Below, piece by piece: positions 24,903-35,649 of a stretch of 64,000 nucleotides of DNA. Within the stretch, counting starts at the first letter, position 1; each line of letters begins with the position of its first letter. The DNA comes from Entrophospora sp. SA101 (lineage: Eukaryota; Glomeromycota; Glomeromycetes; Entrophosporales; Entrophosporaceae), in contig CAUDNR010004334.1 of NCBI GenBank assembly GCA_958430865.1, positions 1 through 64,000 of the forward strand. Direction: 5' to 3'. The notes beneath the pieces were generated by a model. That model did no database searches, was not told the DNA's origin, and saw only the letters and a program-made list of their open reading frames with translations. The translations under genes were made by a program, and so were the position numbers.

Positions 24903-24985
24903 TGATTGATTGACTGATTGATGGATTGATGGATTGATGGATTGATGGATTGATGGATTGATGGATTGATGGATTGATGGATTGA
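24896..24985. repeat. GATTGATG minisatellite at the 3' end of the MBOAT gene
   Basis: About ten GATTGATG-like 8-bp units begin within the last codons and stop of the MBOAT gene and run into its 3' flank. Slippage here could change the C-terminus. Confidence 0.85.
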
Positions 24986-25094
24986 TTAAAATTAAATAAA
25001 TAATAATAAGATATTAAAGAAAATATTATATATATGATAACTAATTTTGCTATTAAATTCTATTTTCTATATATATATCTATTTTTTATAAAAA

Positions 25095-26328
25095 TTATAT
25101 ATCTTTTAATGTTCTTAACATCTCTTCACGCGTAAGATTTGTAAGATTATTAATTTCATCTCTATCATCCTCATTCATATTTGATGTATCAATTGGTGGT
25201 AAAACTTTCAAAAGAAAAAAAAAAATAGAATATTAGGAATTATAACAATTATTATAAATAATAAATAAATAATTGTAATAATCTTATACCTCTGACTCGA
25301 AATTCGCCACTTTTAAATAATCTTCTTTTTGAATCATAAAGATGACTATAATTTCCAACAACAATTGGAACAATTGGAATTTTGGCTCTTACGGCCATAT
25401 GAAATGCACCCTTTTTAAATGGTAGTAAATCAGCTTCTTGTAAACGAGCGCGTGTACCTTCAGGAAAAATAAAAACGCTTGTCTAAAAAAAATTGTGATT
25501 GTGCGATGGATTGGTTGTAGGACGGTTGTGAGATGATGTAAATAATTAAATAATTAATAAAATTAATTGATTTATATTATTATTTTTTTAAAAAAATAAT
25601 TTATTACTTTTTTTGCTTTGATTTCATCAGCAGCTTTTTGTAAAGCTTGTACTGCATTTTGATGATTTTTACGATCAAGAAATATTCCTTGACCAAGTTT
25701 CACTAAAGTTAACAAATATATATAAAATAAATAAATTATTAAACTATTTTTAAAAAGATCAAATATCAATACTAATAATTAAAGGGTATTATTTTAGACA
25801 ATAATATTACTATATCATCGTTAGATAACTGCCATTGTCATTATGTAATTACCACTAACATTATATTTACTTACTGTACAAGTTTAGAAAAGGAACATAT
25901 TTTAAGGATGATTTGCCGATAACTGTACAATTTTTTGGAAAAACTTTTCCCAAAACCAAGAGATCAGCAGTTGCCTGATGATTACAAATAAAAATTGCTG
26001 GTTTAACATCGAGATACTCTTCTCCTTCAACTTTAACAGTTATACCCACAGCTCTGCTAGCAAAAAATAGAAATGAACGCCCCACTGCCCAATTGATCAA
26101 GCCTCTTTTACCAATAATTGAAAAAAATATTGAAATAAAACTACCATATACTGAAAAAATTAACACTAAAATTGAACTGATTATTGCCTTAACTACAAAT
26201 TCTATTGTTGGACTTATTTTAATACCAGTTATAATTGCTCCAATTATTAGTGCTACTGCAAATGGATGTGAACTAATAATAATACTTATACTATTTAATT
26301 TTAATAAATTGTCTAACAATAACGTCAT
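25095..26328 (-). CDS. SLC1: 1-acyl-sn-glycerol-3-phosphate acyltransferase (AGPAT/Slc1-like, 283 aa)
   Basis: Four exons on the minus strand: 26328-25875, 25702-25608, 25482-25290 and 25204-25095; phases agree. Acyltransferase motif I is CNHQATAD (H117 and D122, the NHx4D catalytic pair). FPEGTR follows at about 189-194 for glycerol-phosphate binding, and the hydrophobic block KIPIVPIVV is motif IV. Two to three membrane segments precede the catalytic domain (residues about 8-70). The enzyme converts lysophosphatidic acid to phosphatidic acid in the ER membrane, a step of phospholipid and triacylglycerol synthesis. It converges with the MBOAT gene, 192 bp apart. Length and motifs are normal for the family. 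Confidence 0.9.
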
Positions 26329-26957
26329 CTTATTATTTAATTATTAATTGTTTTGATTGTTTTAATTGTTGGAGAAAGAGATATTCTTGAAAAAAAATTT
26401 TTTTGAACAAAAAAAAGAATATTTTTATATATATATATACGCTGGAAATATTACTAATCTCTGAGCGGCTAGTAAAGAAATTTGGAAAATAAGGAGTAAA
26501 AAAAGGGAGATAAAAGATAATAGGGTAAACAATGACAACGAAGATTGGTAGGAAAGATGATGACAAGGAATAAAAACAAAACAAAAAATGAATGAATAAA
26601 TCTTCCGCTAATTATGTCATATATATGAAATTGGAAATGAACACGCGACTTTGTTTTTAATGTGCAATAATTATATATAATTATGAAAAAAATTTATTGT
26701 ATAGGTACAAACAATGTCGTGTAACTTGATAATCGACAGATTGTTTATTATCTAAAAAAATACAAGAAAGAATTCATCTATTATCATATTGTTAAGTTAT
26801 ATATATTAATATGACATAATAATAATATTCATGAGATAATCTTATAAATCGTCATCTTTAATTTATTTATTTTAACATAGTTAATTAATAGTAATTATAG
26901 TAATAGTAAATTGTAGTGATAGTGATAATTTATATATCAATTATCAATAAATTAAAA
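26329..26957. other. spacer between AGPAT and an unknown gene
   Basis: About 630 bp with no gene. It should contain the AGPAT promoter (A/T-rich leader just right of 26328) and the 3' end of the minus-strand gene at 26958. Confidence 0.5.
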
Positions 26958-27690
26958 TCACCAATCGGTTTTCCATCCTCCCTCATCATCGTCATCATTA
27001 TCATCATCATCACCGTCTCTAATATTTTCTTTATCTTCCTCCGCCTTCTTTTTCTTCAAATTTTCTTTCTCTCCCTTCAACCTTTGATTATATCCACCAC
27101 CACCACCACCAACAATATCATCATCATCAACGTCTTCTACCACATCTTTATCAACATCATCCTGATCTTCTACAACATTGTTTAATATGTCAATCATCTC
27201 AGTTACTTCCTTTCTGATTGATTCAATTTCTAATCCCAAACTATCTAATTGAGGTCTAGAACTATTCAAATAATCATTTATATTTATGAAATTTGTACAT
27301 AAATCATATGTTGATTCAATTGCTGTTTCTTTTTCTTCTGTTGTATTTGCCATTGCTGAAGAATACAGCGAATTGAGTTGACTTAGTAATGAAGATATTG
27401 TTGGTGGTGGATTCTGTTTGGGTTTTGATGCTTTATATATAATTATTAATTAATAATAATAATATTTTTTTAATAAATAAATTACATTTATTATTATTAC
27501 TTTGTTCCTTATCAACAATCTCTAATTCGTCAATTAAATCCAAAATGTCATCAACATAATTTTCATCTTTTGTAGTAGTCGAACTTAATTGTTGTTCTTG
27601 GTAAAGTTGTAATTGTTTCAAATCTTGTAACATTTTGTTAAAGGTTAAAGGTTTTGGAGGTGGTGGTGAATTAGATTTACGTTTAAACAT
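26958..27690 (-). CDS. 220-aa acidic protein of unknown function
   Basis: Two exons, 27690-27501 and 27430-26958, joined in phase over a 70-nt intron. The N-terminus is basic and proline-rich (FKRKSNSPPPPKP), followed by helices with heptad-like Leu (FNKMLQDLKQLQLYQEQQL; ILDLIDELEIVD; ISSLLSQLNSLYSS; LDSLGLEIESIRKEVTEMIDIL). The C-terminal third is Asp/Glu-rich with a Gly run and a Lys patch, ending GGWKTDW. The helices and acidic tail suggest a coiled-coil complex subunit, but I recognise no family. It is divergent from PEX14 with 134 bp between the starts. Confidence 0.7.
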
Positions 27691-27824
27691 TTTTAATTTT
27701 CTGAAAAATAAATAAAAAAAATAAAATAAATATAGAATATAATTGTACTACGTGATTTTTTCATGATTCATTTATTTACATATTTATACCCTCATTCATT
27801 CATTGTCTTTTAAAATATAAGAAA
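27691..27824. promoter_or_regulatory. 134-bp shared divergent promoter (unknown gene / PEX14)
   Basis: The two start codons face away from each other across 134 bp, so one region must serve both. A TATTTATACC stretch lies about 45 bp before the PEX14 ATG and could act as a TATA element. No other site is recognised. Confidence 0.5.
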
Positions 27825-29020
27825 ATGTCACAAATTAGAACAGAATTAATAGCACCTGCTGTTAACTTTCTTAAAGACCCAAAAGTTCAAATTTCTCCAA
27901 TTCAGAAACGTGTTGCTTTTCTGGAATCTAAAGGATTAACTTCTGAAGAAATTGAAGAAGCACTTAGACTTACACTAATTTCAACTAAACAACTTACTAC
28001 TACTATACAAACCATCACCAATACTCCACCACAACAAATAACGACATTACAAGTAAATAAAACAAACAATAATAATTCTTATAGAACACCGTCAATAATA
28101 CTAAGAGCACCGCCACCTCCTCCAAGATTAGATTGGAGAGATTATTTTTTTGTAGCAATTCTAATTGGTGGAACAAGTTACGCGATAAGAGTTTTTGTTA
28201 AAGTAAAAAATTTAAAATTTAAAATATTATATATATTATATGCGTTTAAATAATTATAATTGATCTAAATATAATTATTATTTATAGAAATATATATTAC
28301 CATATTTTAAAACATTAACAAAAAAAAAATTTAATAAAGACAAACAGCAACTTTCCAATCAATTTATACTTACCACCAAAAATTTAGAAATAATCAAATC
28401 AGATACCCAATTAACCAAAAAAACTATCGAGGAACATTTATTTAAAGTTAAAGAGACTTTGAATACAATAAATAAAGTTCTCGTGAATTTGTGCGAGACC
28501 GATGGAAAAAAAGATCGAGAGATTACAATAGTGAAATTGTATATAGACGAAGTGCGAGATTCAATTTCAAAAGTAAGCGAATTCATGATTCTTCCCAAAA
28601 TTGATAATAATCTTTATTAATATTTACATTTACATTTATCTTTTACTGAAGTTTTTTGAACAAACAAAAGAATCACAAAATCAATCGATTTCTGAAATAA
28701 AAAAAGAAATTAAATATCTAAAATCTTTAATAATTAATAATCGAAGAATATCGCGACAAACCATTGTATCACCAATATTTGATTCAATATCAACAGCATC
28801 TTTAACAATTACATCTCCTATACTGCCGCCGCCGCCACCGCCGACCCCAACAACACCCAATCATAGAAAATCTTTATCTAGATCTATACCGCCTTCAGCA
28901 TTTTCCTCTGGAGAAACAGGAGAAAGGGAAACGATAGGATCAGAACAAGATTCAACCCCGTCATGGAAATTGGGTATGAAAAACACATCCACCGCAACCA
29001 AGATTCTGGTGGAACAATAA
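27825..29020 (+). CDS. PEX14: PEX14, peroxisomal docking-complex protein (343 aa)
   Basis: Three exons: 27825-28202, 28288-28572 and 28652-29020, all phase 0. Residues 5-48 are the conserved PEX14 N-terminal domain (LIAPAVNFLKDPKVQISP, then KRVAFLESKGLTSEEIEEAL), which binds the WxxxF motifs of PEX5. A proline run (APPPPPRLDWRDYF) leads to one hydrophobic segment (FFVAILIGGTSYAIRVFV) near residue 110-128. Then come long amphipathic helices (about 150-260) and a Ser/Pro-rich tail with a poly-Pro run. This matches the family order and length. It forms the translocon that imports peroxisomal matrix proteins. Confidence 0.92.
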
Positions 29021-29179
29021 TTCTATTCCAATAGTGAAAAAAAAAATGTAAAATAATAATAGTATAAATGTATTTGTGAAAACAAAAGAATAGAGAAGAA
29101 AAAATATTTTGCATTTAATAATGTTTATTTATACAAAATAATTGAAATAATAGTTTTACGTGAAATAATTAATTAATAA

Positions 29180-29456
29180 TTATTTTTCTTTTTTTTTATT
29201 AGGCGATGTATTTAGATTTTTTGTTGTGCGAGCTTTTGCTGAACCTTTTGAAGAAGAAGAAGTTGTGCTAGTAGAAGAAGAACTAGAAGTAGACTGAGTT
29301 TAAGGTGTGCGAGAGGTGTAAGATTTAAAAATTTTATTTTTGCTATAAATTCAAAAATCGAAATCCTGAATCTCCTTTTCAGGAATCTATCAAAATACAT
29401 TCAATAATTTTTCTATTATTCATTCTTCAAGTGTAGTATATTTTGCAATGGACATT
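29180..29456 (-). pseudogene. stop-riddled remnant of a Ser/Lys-rich protein gene
   Basis: On the minus strand a single frame starting at the ATG of 29456 reads MSIAKYTTLEE, then IIEKLLNVF, IPEKEIQDFDF, IYSKNKIFKSYTSRTP and a Ser/Thr-rich, Lys-rich tail ending at 29180-29182. Five in-frame stops (TGA, TGA-TAG, TGA, TAA) separate these blocks. Three or more could come from CGA or CAA by C-to-T change. The continuous protein-like character across stops suggests a decayed gene, though an intron before the TCTACTTCT block (acceptor CTCAG) is also possible. No family is recognised. Confidence 0.4.
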
Positions 29457-29595
29457 TTAATTTTTTTAGATTTGTAAATATATTATTTATTTATTTTAAT
29501 TTTAGAATATTCATATAATATTAATATGGGCATTGGGTGTCACAACACATAATGTCGATCAATAAGTTATTTTTTTTTAAAGCAAAAAAGAAAAT

Positions 29596-30066
29596 AAAAA
29601 ATCACATTTTCGAAATGCTACCAGTCCAAAAAAGAGATATGTTACCCCGTTTTTGAACATATTATAGCATAATATCTCAAGTTGGTCGGTACAGAAATAT
29701 TTTAAATACCAATGGCGAAAAAAATCATGATCGAAAATTACCAGGTGTAATAAAATCTCGTTTTTCGAAATTACTAATCCATGAAAAAGAGAGATATTGT
29801 TCTAATTTTGAATATATCATGGTGTAATGTCTCTAGTTTATCGTTATATATAGGAGATTTTTTGAGGGTAAGAAATATCAATGATGAAAAAATCATGATC
29901 AAAAATTATCATATTGCAATGGGTATAATAAAAATTACATTTTTCGAAATGGTAATATTCTCATTTTGAATATAGCAAGACTAATATAAGTATAGTGTAA
30001 TAATCTCAGTACAGAGATTTTTGAAGGTAACAAATTACCAATGATGAAAAATGGTTATCATAAAAT
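29596..30066. repeat. three degenerate tandem units of about 155-180 bp
   Basis: The block TTTTTCGAAAT...ATGAAAAAGAGATAT...TTGAATAT...AATATCTC...ACCAATGATGAAAAATCATGATC recurs three times. The anchor CGAAAT falls at 29611, 29766 and 29945. The units are diverged, so this is an old local repeat. It lies between PEX14 and BiP. Confidence 0.65.
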
Positions 30067-30531
30067 TTTCCTTCCCAATATCCTATTACTATTAAATTAA
30101 TATTGATGAATTTGCCGATCCTTTTGTGAACGGCTACATGAATCCTGAAGAAAAAAAATTTTATTTTTATATATATTAATATATATACATTAAATGAGAT
30201 AAAATACATAATCAGAACATAAAGGAAATGCCACAAAAAAAAAAAGCAGCCACATCATAATATTTTACTGCCATTCAATTAATTAGATTTTGTTGATCCA
30301 TTTGTATGACGCCATGCAACTTCGACCGACCAATGCAATAGTAAAAATAGCTGTGTCTGTCTGTAAATGCGAAAGAAACACGAATTGAAAATTAATTTGT
30401 CAAAAATTTTGTGTACAATAATAAATTAAGAACTGCCACGCAATACGTGCGATTTTTATACATTCAATTTCATCCAATCAACTTTTGCCAACACTGATCA
30501 TTTCACTAAATACAAATATTTATTTTTGATA

Positions 30532-30540
30532 TATAAAAGG
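30532..30540 (+). promoter_or_regulatory. TATA box of the BiP gene
   Basis: TATAAAAGG about 120 bp before the BiP ATG matches a TATA consensus. A CCACG and a CCAAT occur upstream (near 30436 and 30474), which are the half sites of an ER-stress element, but the spacing and order do not fit the known ERSE. Confidence 0.55.
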
Positions 30541-30658
30541 CTCTCTCAAAAAATCAACACATATTTTTTTAAAAACAATTTCAATAAAAAGATTTATTTA
30601 CACACATATTATATACATAAATACATAACAAAAACGAAATAATATAATATTAATAAAT

Positions 30659-32771
30659 ATGAAGAAATCTACCTTCTTCAAATTAGTATCACTGTTATGT
30701 TTAATACTAGTCATAATACCTATATCATTAGTACCGGCCGAAGACACAACAGCAACAGAGGATGTTGGTACAGGTATTTATTATTTTAAAATATAATTGA
30801 TGTGTTTTTTCATGTTGATTATATATTTATATATATTTTTATCAAATTTAAATCATTAATTATCATTATCATTTACAAATAAATAATTTAGTTATTGGGA
30901 TTGATTTGGGAACAACATATTCTTGCGTTGGTGTACACTTGAACGGAAGGGTTGAAATATTAGCCAATGACCAAGGACATCGTATCACGCCTTCTTTTGT
31001 GGCTTTTACTGACGATGAACGTTTAGTTGGTGATGCAGCTAAAAATCAAGCTGCAAATAATCCTGAAAACACCATATTTGATGTAAAACGTTTAATAGGA
31101 AGAAGATTTTCCGATAAAGATGTTCAAAACGATCTCAAACATTTCCCATTCAAAGTCATAGATAAAGATGGCAAACCTGTTATTTCTGTTAAAGTTAAAG
31201 GCGAAGATAAACTTTTTACACCCGAAGAAATTTCTGCCATGATATTGGGTAAAATGAAAGAAATTGCAGAGTCGTATCTGGGTAAAAAAGTTACTCATGC
31301 TGTTGTCACAGTCCCAGCTTATTTCAATGATGCTCAACGTCAAGCAACAAAAGATGCTGGTGTTATAGCAGGACTTAATGTCATGCGTATTGTAAATGAA
31401 CCAACAGCTGCTGCAATAGCATATGGACTTGATAGATCGAAAGGTGAACGTCAAATTCTTGTCTATGATCTTGGTGGTGGTACTTTTGATGTTTCATTAT
31501 TGTCAATTGATGATGGTGTGTTTGAAGTTTTGGCAACCGCTGGTGATACTCATTTGGGTGGTGAAGATTTTGATAATAGAGTAATCGAACATTTTGTAAA
31601 ATTATATAAAAAGAAAAATAAGGTTGATGTCACAAAAGATTTGAAAGCAATGGGTAAATTAAAGCGCGAAGTTGAAAAGGCCAAACGTACATTATCATCT
31701 CAAATGTCAACTCGTATTGAGATTGAATCGTTTTTTGATGGCAAGGATTTCTCTGAAACATTGACTCGTGCAAAATTTGAAGAATTGAATAATGATCTTT
31801 TCCGTAAAACAATAAAACCTGTTGAAAAAGTCATGAAGGATGCAAATGTTGAAAAATCGGCTGTTCATGATATTGTTTTGGTCGGTGGTTCTACACGTAT
31901 TCCCAAAGTTCAACAACTTCTCGAGGAATTCTTTAATGGTAAAAAAGCCTCAAAAAATATTAACCCTGATGAAGCTGTTGCATACGGTGCAGCTGTTCAA
32001 GGTGGCATTCTTTCTGGTGCTGAAAATGTTGAAGATCTCTTATTAGTAGATGTTTGTCCCTTGACTCTTGGAATTGAAACAACCGGTGGAGTTATGACAA
32101 AATTGATTCCTCGTAATACTGTCATTCCAACCAAAAAATCACAAATATTTTCAACTGCGGCCGATAATCAACCAGTTGTATTGATTCAAGTGTTTGAAGG
32201 TGAACGTTCCATGACAAAAGATAATAACTTACTTGGTAAGTTTGAATTAACAGGAATTCCACCAGCACCACGTGGTGTACCTCAAATTGAAGTTACTTTT
32301 GAAATTGATGCCAATGGTATCATGAAAGTCTCTGCAGCTGATAAAGGTACAGGAAAGTCAGAATCTATAACAATTACAAATGATAAAGGACGTCTTTCAA
32401 AAGAAGATATTGAACGAATGGTTGAAGAAGCTGAACAATTTGCTGAAGAAGATAAAATACAAAAAGAAAGAATTGAAATAAAAAACCAACTTGAAAATTA
32501 TGTTTATACAACCAAAAGTCAAATAGAAGATAGCGATAGTGAACTTGGAAAGAAAATCAGTGAAGAAGATAAGAAAACCATCAAAGATGCGATTAAGAAA
32601 ACTATTGATTGGCTTGAGGAATTTTCAAGTTCTGCTACTAAAGAAGATCTCGAAGAAAAAATAAATGAACTACAGGCTATTGTAAATCCAATTACAAGCA
32701 AATTGTATTCATCAGATGAACAACCAACAACCAGTGACGAGGATGAATTACCAACACATGGAGAATTATAA
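30659..32771 (+). CDS. KAR2: BiP/Kar2, endoplasmic-reticulum Hsp70 (664 aa)
   Basis: Two exons, 30659-30773 and 30892-32771, joined in phase as [15 protein letters not shown]. The start codon at 30659 gives a signal peptide ([20 protein letters not shown], cleavage probably near residue 28). The Hsp70 ATPase signatures are all present: [31 protein letters not shown] and [13 protein letters not shown]. The ER type is shown by the [15 protein letters not shown] block, the substrate domain and the C-terminal retrieval tail. The last four residues are HGEL, not HDEL or KDEL. BiP folds secretory proteins and senses ER stress. Length is normal. Confidence 0.95.
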
Positions 32772-33195
32772 AAAAAAATGAACATTTTTAATATTTTTTT
32801 TAATAATTTATTCATATATATAATTTTACATGCATTTTTTTTTTTTTGAATTAGAAACAATTTTTTAATTCATATCCATTAATTATACATAAATTTTTTT
32901 CGTTTCTTTTTTCAATATCTCTTTTTTTTTCCAAAAAATTAGTATTAGACAATAAAAAAAAATTTAAAGACGATTAGTATCCATATTTAGTTATCCAAAA
33001 AATATAAATGAATTGACCTGCTGTTAATGTAACCATTTAAATCTGTGAAATTGATTAAAAAAAATGAAATACCATTGTGCATATAAAGTAAGAATAGACA
33101 GCATATTCCCACCAAATATATACTTTTATTGTTTTGTTCTTCCTCCGTCAAGTAATAAAGTTGTGAATAAATCAAAGGAAATAAATAATTAAAAT
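32772..33195. other. BiP-coiled-coil gene spacer
   Basis: About 420 bp of AT-rich DNA with poly-T tracts; nothing recognised beyond the presumed end of BiP and the promoter of the next gene. Confidence 0.5.
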
Positions 33196-35073
33196 ATGGA
33201 TTCCGGACTGGTAAAACAATTTAATGAAATTAATGAAAAGAATGAAAGGTTGAAAGAGGAAAATGAGAAACAAAAGATTGAATTCGTTAAATATAGACAA
33301 ACAGTTGAAACAAAACATGAAGAGTATAACGAGTATATTGATAAATTAAAAGAAGTGATTAATAAATTAAAAGAAAACTGCGACAGGTTAAATAAAGAAA
33401 CGGAACATTATCGTAATAAATTTACCAGTTATCAACGAGAAATTGAACCAAGATATAAAGAAGAAGTTAAGAAATTAAGACAAGAAAAAGAACTTTATCA
33501 GAATGAATTAACCAAATATCAACAAGTAATTATACCAAAATACAACGAAAATATTAATAATTTGAAAAAAGAATTCTCTATTGTTTATGAAAAATCCAGT
33601 ACCGAAGTTACTAAATTACAACAATCTAATACTCGTGCAGAGAAAAAAATTTGCGAGATTGAAATTGAGAAACAAAACCAAGCTATTATGGTTAAAGAAT
33701 TGGAAAAGTTGAATAAAGACTTGGAAGTTAAAAATGAAAAATTAAGAAAAGAAGCTTCATCATATCAATCAGCTTTACGAAGTGCAGAATCATCATGTTA
33801 CAATTTGAGAGATGGAGATAGGAATGATCCAGTTCAACTTACTAATGATTTAAGATCTTTGCAGGAAAGAATTGAGAGATATGTAACAACTTTGAAAGGT
33901 GCCGTGGTGGTTGATAATGAGAAAGTTCTAGAATTATTCAAGAAATATAATTTAAAGATTGAAAACCAAACAACTCAAGACAAACTTTTGATGAAATCAG
34001 TTTTACAACGTTATGTGCTGGAAAAAGTTCTCGAATATGCAGATGAATATCTTAATAACATCAATGATCCTTGCAATCAAGAGAAACAAATCATGAATCA
34101 CGCAGATGGATTGTTAAATATTCTTGGTAAATTTCATCGTAATCATTTAATTAAAGATAATAAAAATAAATTTACTACAGCAAGAAAAATTCATGAACAA
34201 GTTTATGGTTTATTGGGTGAACATGGATTCTCTGATATCTATGATGAAAATAATGATAGTAGCAATAGCAGTAATGGTGACGACAATAAACAGCTTCAAT
34301 CAACCAAACATCCATTTGTATCATCTGCAGTACAAAAACTCAACGCATTAATGACTGAATATCGTCTGATCAAGGATGTAAATAAGAGGAGATACACGGA
34401 AAATATGGCAGAAAATATTATTAAAGATATTGTTAGAATTTTCAGGTTTCGTTTGTTGATAAATGAACCAAGATTTGAATTGTATTGGTTTAAACGTAAC
34501 GAAAAAATCAAGCCAGATCTTATGAGAGGTACATGGGACGATGATTGTTTGGAGGATTATGTTGTGGATATTTGTTTCTTCCCGTTAATTGGAACAAATC
34601 TTAAGGATAATAATAAAAATAATGATTTAGATTGTAAAATTCTCACTTATGCAAAGGTTTATTCTCGATCCATTATAAATTCTCATGGAGAAGAAAGTTT
34701 GGAAGTGGATGAGAAAAAGGCATCTTCAGAAAATAATAATAATAATGGCATTATAGCCAATATGCTGAAAAAAGTTATTGGAAGACACGAATCAACCGAT
34801 CAGCAAAATGGTGAAAATCAAGACGGTAATAACTCCATCTCTTCATCTGTTCCACAGGACAAGAAGGCTAAAATTCCAACAAAAAATAATGACGGTAACG
34901 ATAATCCTTCTTTATCCAACAATAATGTAAATAGTTCAAAAAGCAATGATCTGAAGAATAATCATCAAGAAAAAAAAGGTAGTAATCAAGAAAATGAAGA
35001 TAGTGATAGTGATAGCGATGATAACTATAAAGACTTGGATTATGATAAAATAGATCGTGATGAGTCGTATTAA
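33196..35073 (+). CDS. 625-aa coiled-coil protein with acidic tail, function unknown
   Basis: One exon from an ATG in an A-rich context. Residues about 5-205 are almost entirely Lys/Glu/Asn-rich heptads (EEYNEYIDKLKEVINKLKEN, EEVKKLRQEKELYQNEL), a long coiled coil, with YQ-x-x-I repeats. Residues about 215-460 form a globular part with little low complexity (NDLRSLQERIERYVTTLKG, RFRLLINEPRFELYWFKRN, MRGTWDDDCLEDYVVDICFFP). The last 150 residues are Asn/Ser/Lys-rich and end in an Asp/Ser acidic tail. The globular part looks like a lineage-expanded fungal family, but I cannot name it. Confidence 0.75.
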   Translation: MDSGLVKQFNEINEKNERLKEENEKQKIEFVKYRQTVETKHEEYNEYIDKLKEVINKLKENCDRLNKETEHYRNKFTSYQREIEPRYKEEVKKLRQEKELYQNELTKYQQVIIPKYNENINNLKKEFSIVYEKSSTEVTKLQQSNTRAEKKICEIEIEKQNQAIMVKELEKLNKDLEVKNEKLRKEASSYQSALRSAESSCYNLRDGDRNDPVQLTNDLRSLQERIERYVTTLKGAVVVDNEKVLELFKKYNLKIENQTTQDKLLMKSVLQRYVLEKVLEYADEYLNNINDPCNQEKQIMNHADGLLNILGKFHRNHLIKDNKNKFTTARKIHEQVYGLLGEHGFSDIYDENNDSSNSSNGDDNKQLQSTKHPFVSSAVQKLNALMTEYRLIKDVNKRRYTENMAENIIKDIVRIFRFRLLINEPRFELYWFKRNEKIKPDLMRGTWDDDCLEDYVVDICFFPLIGTNLKDNNKNNDLDCKILTYAKVYSRSIINSHGEESLEVDEKKASSENNNNNGIIANMLKKVIGRHESTDQQNGENQDGNNSISSSVPQDKKAKIPTKNNDGNDNPSLSNNNVNSSKSNDLKNNHQEKKGSNQENEDSDSDSDDNYKDLDYDKIDRDESY

Positions 35074-35553
35074 CATATATTTTCTGAAATATTGTATTTT
35101 TATATTATTATATTAGAATTATATATAAATCATCAAATTACTTTATTTATTGTAAAAAATTATCAAGCAAATAAAATATATATATATGAATATTTATTTT
35201 TTTAAAAAAAAAATTGCAATTTGAACTAGCCGCATTTGAAATGTATATTTATTTGTTGGGCTGGGAAATTACGTGGCCAAAAATGTATAATAAAATATTA
35301 CACCGTTAAATTATTTTAACAAAATGCTGAATTGGTGAATGTATATAAAATTCTTTCTTGTAAAAAAATGTATTGTTCTTTTATTTAAGATTCGACTATC
35401 CTTTAATTGCCAATCAGTTAATCAGTCATTCTTCCTTTATTCCATTATTACTATTATTATTACAAGTAATTATAATTCAACTAATTCACCTAAAATCAAC
35501 ATAAATATGATATGCATCTGGATGTTGTGAATTATTACTACTACTACTACTAA

Positions 35554-35591
<38 letters not shown>

Positions 35592-35649
35592 AAATCAATT
35601 TCATGTTTAAACTTTTATTTTTTAAGAATTTCATCTAGTTTGTTTTAAC
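35074..35649. other. intergenic, no gene recognised
   Basis: AT-rich spacer with a short ACT/AAT microsatellite at 35536-35590. No supported gene. Confidence 0.5.

Noticed and set aside
30430..30480. ER-stress element upstream of BiP
   Set aside because: CCACG and CCAAT are present but in the wrong order and spacing for a known ERSE.
31092..31916. Antisense frames inside the BiP gene
   Set aside because: Opposite-strand shadows of a strongly biased coding sequence.
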